A model generated the notes under the pieces. It saw only the letters and a program-made list of their open reading frames with translations. It did not search any database and had not been told where the DNA came from. This document shows positions 24,644 through 35,897 of a stretch of DNA of 64,000 nt, in pieces. The translations under genes were made by a program, and so were the position numbers. How positions within the stretch are numbered: position 1 is the first letter of the stretch; each line of letters opens with the position of its first letter. The DNA lies in assembly GCF_000742835.1 (NCBI RefSeq), contig NZ_CP008941.1:620001-684000 (forward strand), in the 5' to 3' direction. The DNA is from Candidatus Paracaedibacter acanthamoebae (GTDB lineage: Bacteria > Pseudomonadota > Alphaproteobacteria > Paracaedibacterales > Paracaedibacteraceae).

Positions 24644-26216
24644 TAAAGAGCTACTACTTCTAATGAAACGCATTAAGGAAGAGCTACCACATATCTCGGA
24701 AAATTTTATAAAAATTTTATTAAGAAATCATCAAAATTATCCCAATGAAATAAAGAATGATAATGGTTTCTTAACAGGATCCCCTTTTTCTGAAAAAAAG
24801 TTGGATAAGTTTATAAATTATATGCGTCTTTGTACAAATATATATACCGATACAAATACTAGAAGATTTGTTGCATCACATGATGTCTCTAATATAACGA
24901 ATAGATGGAGAAAAATAATAGATGATAAAATAAATATTGACATACTATATCAAGATCTTTTAACAACCCAAAACGGGCAGAGTCAAATAATATGTGCTCC
25001 CACCGTGTCCGAACGACCAGGAGGTTTATTTGGACAAATCATCTACCAAGTTAGCTCTCTTCCTCCAGAAAAGCGGCTGCCAAATCTAGTATCTCAATAC
25101 ACAATGTGTATTCAAGCTATAAATAATTTTCTTCAAACTATTCTTAATAGGAACCCTATTGAGGCTCAAGGGTTAGACCAGATTGAGAGCGCCAAAGAGC
25201 AATTAGATAATATTCGACAAGAGATTCATAAAAAATTTTCTTGGCACTTTAATCACATCAAGTATAATTCAGGTCAACCATTTCAGCATAATGGAAATAA
25301 TTATCAGCTAAACAGTCAAGCTGTTATTGCGGCTTCATTCCTACACAAAAGTGAATTATTATCTAATAGAAATATTACTATTCTAGACGTTGGATTCCGT
25401 AACCTAGAAGATCTTATGGGTATTTGGAATACTATTCTAGCAGGAATACTTCAATTCAAAAACAATCCAATGTCTTTTTTTGAGAATTTGGGTGAGGTAG
25501 ATTTTATTGCTTATACAGAGCACACAATAGAGCATACATCAGAAGGAGATAAGCATGTTGATAAGCTTGTTATTGTATATTCTGGTTCAAACTCATTAAA
25601 AGATTGGGTACGAGATGTGAATCTAGGTTGGACAGAATTTGAAGAGTTATCTGTTCAGGAAGGAATAGCTAATTTAGTTAATGAATCCATCAAGAATTAT
25701 TTCCCTCTATTAATAGATAGAATTAGGGATTATTACAAAAACTATGACAAGCCTGCTAAATTTAAGATTATTACAATGGGCCATAGCCTTGGAGGTGCGG
25801 AAGCTTTACTTGCTGCATACTATTATAAAAAAAGAAAAAGGCAAGACCTGGCAAAAATCCTTGGAATTAATGAGGAGGATATTTTGGTAAAAACCGTTAC
25901 TTTTGGGGCTCCAGCAATTCTTGCTAAAGAATCAATAGATCGCATGGAAATGGCGTTTGGAAAAGAAAATATCTCTAGAGTTTGGAACCATGGTGATAAG
26001 GTGATTTCTTTTTCAAAGAAGTTTTCATACCATTATGTTGGAAGAAGTTTCCCTTTTTACAATATATCAAATAATCCATTCAATCGTTTGGAGGCGTGGT
26101 GGGCACCTCATGGACTGGGACACTATCAAAATTATCTTAAGGCGTTAAAAGATCCATCTCAAAATCATAAACATCTTGCCCAGATCTTAAAAGATTATAT
26201 AAATCCTGAAACCTAA
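24630..26216 (+). CDS. Class 3 (fungal-type) lipase domain protein
   Basis: 528 residues. The C-terminal half is an alpha/beta hydrolase: nucleophile elbow ITMGHSLGGAEALLA with Ser near residue 385, VTFGAPAI after it, the Asp-bearing VWNHGDKVISF near residue 453, and a probable catalytic His in HGLGHYQNYL near residue 506. This is the arrangement of the lipase_3 family. The N-terminal 250 residues are helical and unrecognised. No signal peptide on this frame. Lipases of this type are known effectors in several intracellular bacteria; that role here is inference. AT-rich and flanked by relics, so possibly acquired. Confidence 0.7.
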   Translation: MIRRNKELLLLMKRIKEELPHISENFIKILLRNHQNYPNEIKNDNGFLTGSPFSEKKLDKFINYMRLCTNIYTDTNTRRFVASHDVSNITNRWRKIIDDKINIDILYQDLLTTQNGQSQIICAPTVSERPGGLFGQIIYQVSSLPPEKRLPNLVSQYTMCIQAINNFLQTILNRNPIEAQGLDQIESAKEQLDNIRQEIHKKFSWHFNHIKYNSGQPFQHNGNNYQLNSQAVIAASFLHKSELLSNRNITILDVGFRNLEDLMGIWNTILAGILQFKNNPMSFFENLGEVDFIAYTEHTIEHTSEGDKHVDKLVIVYSGSNSLKDWVRDVNLGWTEFEELSVQEGIANLVNESIKNYFPLLIDRIRDYYKNYDKPAKFKIITMGHSLGGAEALLAAYYYKKRKRQDLAKILGINEEDILVKTVTFGAPAILAKESIDRMEMAFGKENISRVWNHGDKVISFSKKFSYHYVGRSFPFYNISNNPFNRLEAWWAPHGLGHYQNYLKALKDPSQNHKHLAQILKDYINPET

Positions 26217-26457
26217 AAGGTAAATTTAAGTTCTAGGTGCAAACCGCCCATTTTTCTTGTGCCACAGATAAGAACAGAAAGAGGGTGTAATGCCCTTCCG
26301 TTTAGCAAGCAAATTTTAAAGGAGTCTCGCATTGTTTGTTTCTGGTTAAAAACTGCTGCTCAAAAGGGGGCTATCAAGTTGTTGAGTAGTGGGGATAACT
26401 TATGAATCTATCCGCTTAGGGGTAAAGATGCTAGGCCCCCTTTAGCGCAAGCAATCA

Positions 26458-26770
26458 GGAGACAAAGATGATCGCAACGTTGTTCCACAAATGACTCAAA
26501 ATATGACGAGATTGCTATTTGCTGACAAGGGGTATCTTAGCCGAGAGCTATTTTTAAAATTATACAAAAAAGGCCTTAAATTAGTGGCTGGCCTTTAAAA
26601 AAAATATGGCAAATACGCTTATGCTTTGGCATGAAAAAATTTTGCTTTGCAAAAAATCAGTGATCAAAACGATTTTCGATTATTTAAAAAATAAGTTGCA
26701 GCTTGAGCGTACCCGTCTTCGCTCTCCTGTCAACTTCCTTGTCCACATTCTAGCAACATTGATTACCTAA
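26458..26770 (+). pseudogene. IS982-family transposase C-terminal relic
   Basis: Translation gives GDKDDRNVVPQMTQNM and LFADKGYLSRELFLKLYKKG, then after a frame break in an A-rich tract KNMANTLMLWHEKILL, SVIKTIFDYLKN and RTRLRSPVNFLVHILATLI. This order is the C-terminal third of IS982-type DDE transposases, including the DKGY motif. The N-terminal part is missing and the frame is broken near 26595-26605, so it is inactive. The preceding 240 bases after the lipase stop hold no recognisable gene. Confidence 0.8.
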
Positions 26771-26910
26771 TCTATCAAATGAAACCCCATAAACCTTCTA
26801 TTTCATATACTTATTTTTTGCCTAATCCGTAGTTCGGGTTTATAATATCCTCTTCTGGGCAAGCGAAAAACATAATATGGAAATTCAATATTACAGAATC
26901 ACAATCGACT

Positions 26911-26962
26911 GTCATCTCGAGATCCCAGCGCGGAGGCGGGAAAAGGAAGAAAGGTGGAAATG
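26911..26962 (+). repeat. Dispersed palindromic repeat fragment
   Basis: TCTCGAGATCCCAG followed by GGCGGGAAAAGGAAG and GGTGGAAATGG resembles, with substitutions, the reverse complement of a stretch at about 45,900-45,985. Together they suggest a second family of small dispersed repeats separate from the MITE-like element. It lies just downstream of the coxA terminator. Confidence 0.4.
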
Positions 26963-26991
26963 GCCGAGAAAGAAAAAAAATAGGGATGGTG

Positions 26992-27020
26992 GAAAAAAGC
27001 CCCTCTAAAAGGGGCTTTGA
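26992..27020 (-). terminator. Intrinsic terminator after coxA
   Basis: On the minus strand AAAGCCCC-TTTTA-GAGGGGCTTT followed by TTT, eleven bases after the coxA stop. The symmetric A/T flanks could also work in the other direction. Confidence 0.85.
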
Positions 27021-27030
27021 AAAGATTTGA

Positions 27031-28641
<1,611 letters not shown>

Positions 28642-28645
28642 TTAT

Positions 28646-29410
28646 TTAAGATTTATGGTTTTTAACCCAGTCATCAAACTGTTCTTGCGAGACAACCTTA
28701 ACAGCAATTGGCATAAATCCATGCTTTGTTCCGCACAATTCTGAGCATTGGCCGTAATAGGTACCTTCTCTATTGACCTTAAACCAAGTTTCATTCAATC
28801 GGCCTGGAACTGCGTCTTTTTTAATTCCAAAGGATGGGACCGCAAAACTGTGAATCACGTTATCTGATGCGAGCAGTAAACGGACAGCTTTACCGACTGG
28901 AACCACAACCGGGTTATCCACATCCAAAAGTCGAAGTTGCCCTGGTTTTAGATCCGCATCAAGAATCATCCGGCTATCAAATTCAATTTTATGGTCCGGG
29001 AATTCATAGGTCCAATACCACTGACGACCAGTAACTTTTATAGTTAGATCTGCATTTTCAATTTTATCACTAAAAAACAGCAATTTTAAGGACGGAACAC
29101 CAATCACCACAAGAACTAAAACCGGCAGCAATGTCCAAACAATTTCTATAAAGGTGTTATGGGAAACTTTAGATGGTGTTGGATTACGCTTTTCACTAAA
29201 TCGCCACATGGTATAAAATAAAAGTAAAGCCACAAAAATTCCAACCACGAAGATAATTATTAAGAGGAGATTATGCATATCAGTAAGCCCCTCCATGGTC
29301 GGCGTTGCCGCAGATTGAAAGCCAATCTCCCATGGTTTTGGAGTCGCAGCACCAGCATTTGACCCCAATAAAGCGACGAGTAAGAAAGTTGTTAGTCGAC
29401 TGAAAGTCAT
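28646..29410 (-). CDS. ctaC: Cytochrome c oxidase subunit II
   Basis: 254 residues. Signal peptide MTFSRLTTFLLVALLGSNAG, two membrane helices (about residues 45-65 and 90-110), then a periplasmic cupredoxin domain. The binuclear CuA site is intact: CSELCGTKHGFMPI supplies both Cys, the His and the Met, with the earlier His in VIHSFAVPSFG. GRQWYWTYEFPD is the aromatic electron entry region. No C-terminal cytochrome c domain. First gene of a two-gene unit with ctaD. Confidence 0.96.
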   Translation of the reverse strand: MTFSRLTTFLLVALLGSNAGAATPKPWEIGFQSAATPTMEGLTDMHNLLLIIIFVVGIFVALLLFYTMWRFSEKRNPTPSKVSHNTFIEIVWTLLPVLVLVVIGVPSLKLLFFSDKIENADLTIKVTGRQWYWTYEFPDHKIEFDSRMILDADLKPGQLRLLDVDNPVVVPVGKAVRLLLASDNVIHSFAVPSFGIKKDAVPGRLNETWFKVNREGTYYGQCSELCGTKHGFMPIAVKVVSQEQFDDWVKNHKS

Positions 29411-29520
29411 TACGTTTCTTCTACATAAATAAAATTTCTGCTAAATGCATTGTGACGTGATTTCTACTCTGTTACAAGTGGGTTTGCTTTATTTTTAGGG
29501 TGCGCTCAATCGACGCACTT

Positions 29521-32500
29521 CTAGTATCGGAATTCAAGACCATAGCCGGCCGCAGTATTTTCAGTCCCCGTTTCAATGTCAAGTTTTGTTTTCTTAGTCA
29601 CATCAACCTTTACCTTTAACTTGGTCCCTACTTCTTGCTGCAGTCCTTGCTCTACTCCCACATAGACCCTTTTTGACATTTGTTTTCCAATCGACAAACT
29701 ATAGCTTTGCTTGTCATCATCCACTGCTTCTGAAACTTCTGCTTTTTGTAAGGAGATATCATCCACGCCAAGCAGTTGGTTCAAAGAATCAAAGGCACCC
29801 CCTTTAAAATTTCCTGCCTTAACAGCCGCCATGGTGGTGGCAAGCTGCAAACTCTGAGCCGCTGAAACTTCAGCCATGGGTTTATCAAATAAAATGAGAG
29901 CAATAACATCTTCAGTGGGCAAGGCCGGCAGGGATATAAATTCGATATTAGGATTATTTGATGGGCCAGATAACGCTATAAAGGCATCATATTCTCGCAC
30001 TTGCTTGGTGGCTTTTATGTCTAGTACGGGAATAATATCACCATTATGCGTTTTAAAAGTTACCGAGCTGGGCGCCAGAGCCAAACGTTTAGAAGAAATA
30101 TCTAACCGCCCAGAAATCGAATTTATACTGCCCTCAATATGGGGGGCGTTAATGGATCCCCTCACCAGCAATCCGCCTTTCCATTCGCTACGTAATCCAT
30201 ACCCCTGTACCAATAGCTTTTTAGGGATATCCACCTTGATCTCCACAGTTGTGGGAGAAGGTTGATGTACTTTCTCTTGTTTTTTTGTAATTCCTGTTCG
30301 GTACGAAAAGTTCTAATTGTCTTAGGTTCAGAGGAGAGTTGAGAGAGATTTATTAAAGCAGAGTTAACCAGCACCCCTCCTTTCAGTTGGTGATAAGTTG
30401 ATGGAAGCGTGATGCCATCTAATTTTCCTGTCACCGTTATAATTGCTTCATCCGTATTCATAAGCATCAATGTGGTAAAATTAAGATGTAAATTGAGGTG
30501 CGGGGATGAAAAATCTGCAAATTGAACATTTCCTGTCATCCTGAACGCACCTTTATCGTAATCCCGCCCGCTAAATTCTGAGATGATAAGTTGCTGGTTA
30601 GAATAGGTCGCAATGCCGCGGATATCCTTTAAAATAGTCCCTATAGCACCATTCTCATAATATCCATTTTCTAAAGTCACTTTAGCTCTTGGATTAGATG
30701 TAAGCACTGTCCCTTCCCCTGAATGGTCAATCGTTAATTTTCCCTTAAATCGGTCTCCCCACCAAATTAGTGTATTGAGAGCGGAAAGATCGAAGGTGCC
30801 CGCCAGGGAAGATTTTATAGGATCGGATTCTTGAGGAAAATAATGCGTCGAGGTGACTTGAATTTTTCCCTTTAAATTAGAAGTCGCTGCATCTGAATAA
30901 TTACTATCAATAGTCAACGATTTACCCGAATGAAAAAAGAGAACATTAAGATTACTCAGCTTTTGTGTTCTCCTTAATTTATTATCAATTCCAAAATCAG
31001 AGAGTTTTAGAAAACCTGTGTAGTATCCTTTAGATTTATCATCAAAAAAGTTGAGTTTGCCTGACACGTTTCCTTGCCATTCAACTTTTTCAATCAAGGG
31101 GTTTAGTACCTTTGCTGTAATTTTATCTAACACAATCTCACCGGTAGGATTATCAGAAAACTCTAGTTTGTTAATAGCAAGTTGGCCGTCCAAGCATTTA
31201 ATCGTTGCCGTTGGAATTGATACTATTTGATCTTTATAAAAAATACTAAACGGACTAGTCAGGTAGATGAATGGAGACTTCCCTTCAGTTACCCCCAACT
31301 GACGCACTTCAAACTGTTGCCATGAATCTTTAACGTATACAACAAGGTCAGCGGTCGTTGATTCTCGCTTTAAAGCAAGTGTGAAAGGTCCTTCTCCCTT
31401 TTCTATTTTGCCGGTTGCAGACACCGTCTCAAAGGGTGTTTTATCAGATCCAAGAAGGATAGACTTTCCATGGAGGGTTAAAGCTAAATCCTGTCCCTTA
31501 CAGGATACGTCCAATTCCAATTGTCCCCCCATTGGAAAGTTTATAAGATCGGTGATTGGACGCAAGTCATGAATTTTGCCTTTAAGGTGGGCAAAAAGAA
31601 TCTCCCCATAGAGCACTTTTCCCCGAATATCACTTTCTAATCCTGTCAAATGGAGACCATTAAAAACAAGATTGTTATCTTCACGGAAAACTTGCCCCTC
31701 AAGTTGCCCTGCTTGCTTTAAGGTCTTTAGATTGACGCGAAACTTATAGATCGCAGGCATGCCCGTCTCAGGTAAGGCCGTAAAGGATAGCTCTCTATTT
31801 TGTCCTAATCTTAAATTTCCCTGGGCTTTTTGCACTTTTCCAGTATTATCCGCATCAATATCTAAAATGAGTTTAGGGTTTACCCCGATCATCTCTTGTA
31901 ATTTTGTATCGAGAGTCTGAAAATCGATTAATTCGCCTCTCAAATGACCCGTAATTGATTTAAAGTAAGTATCGCCTTTCACATCTATATCGAAGAAAGC
32001 TTTTCCTTTTTGAATTTTTGCAAAAGCATCCGGAGACAGCTTTGAAAAATTATGAAGCGGACGATCAACCTTGCCTGTTAGAGTGTAATTAATACCCTTT
32101 TGATTATAGACCAGCGTATCTACATGGTCTGGATTATCAGAAAATCTTAGGTCAATTTGTGCATGATGCGTATTATTTTCAGGCGATACAATTTTTCCGT
32201 TAAGTTGAAAACTTCCAGCATATAAATTAGGAATTTCAACAGCATCGATGTGGATTTTATCCACATTGAGACGCGGCAATGTCAACGGATCATCGCTCCC
32301 CTTCATGCCTGGGGCTCGCCAATAAGTCACTTTTTTAGCAGAAACGGTCAGGAGATGAATATTACCATACAAGACATCCACACCTTGCCAATCAATAGCA
32401 ACACCATCAAGTTGTAACCATTTTGATTTTTGATCTTTAATCTTAATCTTGTCCACCGTTATCTCAAAGGGAAATACCCCATTAATGCCTCGGACTCTTA

Positions 32501-32648
32501 TGGTCATATCGCTTGGCGTTACTAGATTAACAATGAGCTCCACAACTTTCGTATTTAAAGAGGGAATCTGCAAAATAAGCAGGACGCTTGCAAAAATGAG
32601 AAAAGCGACGATAAAAAAATTTCGAATACCTTTGAAATAATGTGCCAT
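29521..32648 (-). pseudogene. tamB: TamB-like translocation/assembly protein, split by a -1 frameshift
   Basis: An N-terminal frame (ATG at 32646-32648 overlapping the tamA stop, about 828 residues) has a membrane anchor (FIVAFLIFASVLLILQIPSL) and the long beta-groove typical of TamB/AsmA-like lipid carriers. The C-terminal DUF490-type domain, with SLPALPTEDVIALILFDKP and the final aromatic EFRY, continues in another frame down to 29521. The frames join at a run of seven A on the coding strand (30280-30286), within the heptamer A-AAA-AAC, by a -1 shift. Full product would be about 1,040 residues. It may be a damaged gene, an assembly error, or a frameshift-expressed gene. TamB carries phospholipid between membranes with TamA. 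Confidence 0.7.
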
Positions 32649-34487
32649 CAAAATGCTTGTCCTAAGCTTATATAAAATTGAAAAGGAGAATCATAACTCT
32701 TTCCAGCAACTTTGCGACGTTTAGTTGGAAATGCCAAATCCACGCGAATAGGGCCAATATCCGTATAGTATTTCCCCCCTATTCCAAATCCACACATTAA
32801 TTCTTTTGATTTTAGACCGGGCACCTGCCGCTCGGAGACAGCACCTGCTTCAAAGAAAACCGATACACCAATTTTTTCGGTCACACGCCAGCGGGGTTCT
32901 ATACCGCCCTCAATAATTGATTTCCCCCCCAGCGGATTTCGAAATACATCCGGTTTGCTCAACTTCTGGTATCCATAACCACGCACAGAACCGCTGCCTC
33001 CCCCATACCAGCGTCGGTTTAAAGGAATGTCTGAAAAGGGAATTCCCCCCACTTGACCAACTCTTTCCCACGTTGCAATGATAAATTTATCTTTCTTAAT
33101 TAAACGCCAATACTGGGTACTGAATAGGCTAGCCTTAATCATAGGACGATGGTGAACAAAATCCCCCATATAAGGGGCTATATCAATTCTTGCTCGCCAT
33201 CCTTTATAAGGATTAATCCGATCGTTACTAGTATCATACAGGTAGTAAACGGGTAAACCCCCGAAATATCGATTAACTCGGTGTGTCTTCTTTAAATCAG
33301 ATAATTCCGCTTCGATACCGATACCATAGGTCGATTTGTCATCTATTTTATGATCGAGCCCTAAATAATAATTGTAAATATGTCCTTCATAAGCCTTGGT
33401 CTCTGCTTTTGTGATGGAGGCTATGGTAGATAAAGTAAAATCTTGCCAGACGACATCAGGAACGCGTAGACCAATCGATCCCTTGAATTGTCGCTGACCG
33501 CCCTCGCCCCGAATGTAAAAGTCCTCACCGTTACCAAAAGCATTTTTATGTTGCCACAATAACTTTCCCCCAACTACCTTCCTGGGTTCCATAGCGGATA
33601 CCTGCTGCAACACGCCGCGGTGGCGCTTCCTTGAGGTCAACAGTAATATCAGCATGATCATCGACACTTTTATGACTGATCAAGGCTGAGCTAAATATTT
33701 CCGAATCCAATAAAGCTCGCCGAGATTTATCTAATTCGCTCTGATCATAAAATTCATCTTTTTTAATATGAAAACGGTTTCTAATATAGCTTTCTGAAAT
33801 GGTCTTATTGCCAGTTATGGTTAGTGAGCCATACTTTTTTTTGCCTTTGAGATGAATCTTGTAAATTAAAAGAACCGATTTTTTAGCATCATTAATCTTA
33901 CCGATTGGCTCTTCGATTTCAACATCCGGATAACCATGACAAACAAAGTATCGATGTAAGCGGGGCACAGATACTACCACCTCATCCAGATGAACTTTGG
34001 CACCGTTATTAATACCAATAACTTTACGAGCTTTTTCAGGCATAATAGGGATATCATCGGCACCTGTCATATCAATATCAACCCCTTCAATCTTATAAAC
34101 ATCCCCAGGCTCGATAATAAATTTTACGACCTTTTCTGGCCCCGAATAATCCAATGTATAGTCAACTTTACCATTGAAATATCCCCTATTCTTTAAAGCC
34201 TTACGAAGCAATCTGAGATCAGCATCAGCGCGATACCTCAGAGCATTAGTACTGACTGGGGCAGAGGTATCAGGTTTTAATAGTTCAGGAACTGATTTGA
34301 AATAGGTTTTTTGGGATTTATCCCCCAGCACCTCTAAATCTGCACGATATTTTATTTCCGGTAAATTAAGATCCTTTGGCGTAAATTTCTTATCCTCCTT
34401 TGAAGGAAATAAATAACTGCACCCCACAAGAAATAGAGGGGTGAGAATCCACGCTAACTCTCGTATCTGCCGCCGACGGATTTTCAA
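32648..34487 (-). pseudogene. tamA: TamA-like Omp85 protein, split at a G5 run
   Basis: The first frame (313 residues) has a lipoprotein-like signal (AWILTPLFLVGC) and POTRA domains (YGSLTITGNKTISESYI). The second frame gives the Omp85 barrel with RWYGGGSGSVRGYGYQ (L6 motif) and terminal FYISLGQAF. They meet at GGTAGTTGGGGGAAAG (C run 33567-33571 on the plus strand); removing one G restores GSWGKLLWQHKNAFG, the expected start of the barrel, and a protein of about 613 residues. Sits directly before tamB as in most proteobacteria. Whether broken or mis-sequenced cannot be decided here. Confidence 0.75.
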
Positions 34488-34505
34488 AATTTTTACACCT
34501 ATTTC

Positions 34506-35837
34506 TTATAAAAAAATCCAACAAAAAATTATAAACGCGGGCAGCAGTATAGCGCACGACCAAAGCATATAGCCAAAAAAACTTGGCATTTTAATATGTT
34601 GCTTTTCTGCAATAGCTTTGACCATAAAGTTTGGCGCATTACCAATATAGGTCATGGCACCCATGAATACTGCCCCAGCAGAGATTGCCATCAGGGTAGG
34701 AGCCATCGAGGTTGATAAAACTTGAGCATCTCCCCCCGCCATATGGAAAAAGACTAAATAAGTTGGGGCATTATCCAAAAATGCGGATAACCACCCTGTC
34801 AACCAAAAATAAAGCTTGCTATCTGGCTGTCCCCCTGGATTTGCTAATTGCAATAACCCTCCAAATGGTCCTGTGATGCCTTGATGTAACATTTGAATAA
34901 CGGGAATGATAGTAGTAAAAATACCAATAAATAACCTTGCAACTTCTTTAAAAGGTTCCCAGCAATACTGATTATAATACCGAACCATCTTTGGTGTAAT
35001 TTTCCATGAGATAAGAGCAAACCCTAACAATAAGATATTTCTAATGATTTCGGCCCATGTAAGCTCCAAAATTCCCGAGCTTGGTGCATCTGTCCATTCC
35101 CCAAGCATCCAGACGCTCATAACCACACTTAGCAAGATTGGAAAATTGCGCATCCCCATGATATGCAATAAACGCTGGCCGGTTTCCCGAACTTTGGGCT
35201 GCTTTTCTTCTTTTGTCAAAAGATAGTGATCAATTGCTAAAAATATAGCAATTAAAAGTATAAGTACCTTAACCATTGGCCCGAAAAGATGCTCCATAGG
35301 CCACCAAAAAGGGATACCTTGTAAGTACCCCAAGAATAAGGGTGGATCACCAAGCGGCGTTAAGCTTCCCCCTACATTTGCCACTAGGAAAATAAAAAAT
35401 ATAACGAGGTGGATTCTGTACTTTCGATGACGATTCATATCGAGCAGCGGACGAATTAATAACATTGCTGCCCCTGTGGTCCCAATAAAGCTGGCCAAAA
35501 AAGAACCAACCAAGAGTAAAAGACCATTGGTACCCGCATGGGCACGCACCCTTATAACAATATGAATACCGCCAGTGATTGTATAGAGAGCAGCAATCAT
35601 CAACATAAACGGTATATACTCATGGAAGAGCATATGAATCCATTCTTGCAGGGTCACCCTAAATCCAAATTTACCCATTAACATGGTAAGAGAGATCAGC
35701 GACCAAAAAATTGCAAAGCGGAAGTAATTTTTATGCCAGATATTCTGAAACAAAATGGGTCCTAGAGAAATTGACAACAAAATTCCCACAAACGGTAAAG
35801 AATATATATGGGAAGAGAAGGTAGCATCAAAAGTCAT
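34506..35837 (-). CDS. NhaD/CitMHS-type sodium:proton antiporter-like transporter
   Basis: 443 residues with about eleven membrane helices. GSFLASFIGTTGAAMLLIRP and GGSLTPLGDPPLFLG are the paired reentrant hairpin motifs of the ion-transporter superfamily, and AFLDNAPTYLVFFHMAGG plus YIGNAPNFMVKA are the matching motifs in the second half. The GDPPLFLGYLQGIPFWW form is typical of NhaD-like antiporters; the exact substrate (Na+/H+ or a carboxylate) cannot be fixed. It is divergent from the YdbH-like gene, and lies 18 bases upstream of tamA on the same strand, so it may share its promoter. Confidence 0.75.
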   Translation of the reverse strand: MTFDATFSSHIYSLPFVGILLSISLGPILFQNIWHKNYFRFAIFWSLISLTMLMGKFGFRVTLQEWIHMLFHEYIPFMLMIAALYTITGGIHIVIRVRAHAGTNGLLLLVGSFLASFIGTTGAAMLLIRPLLDMNRHRKYRIHLVIFFIFLVANVGGSLTPLGDPPLFLGYLQGIPFWWPMEHLFGPMVKVLILLIAIFLAIDHYLLTKEEKQPKVRETGQRLLHIMGMRNFPILLSVVMSVWMLGEWTDAPSSGILELTWAEIIRNILLLGFALISWKITPKMVRYYNQYCWEPFKEVARLFIGIFTTIIPVIQMLHQGITGPFGGLLQLANPGGQPDSKLYFWLTGWLSAFLDNAPTYLVFFHMAGGDAQVLSTSMAPTLMAISAGAVFMGAMTYIGNAPNFMVKAIAEKQHIKMPSFFGYMLWSCAILLPAFIIFCWIFL

Positions 35838-35897
35838 AATTGCTTATTATTGAATAATATTTCATCATGGATATACCATAGCTTTCTTTTGCTAAGG

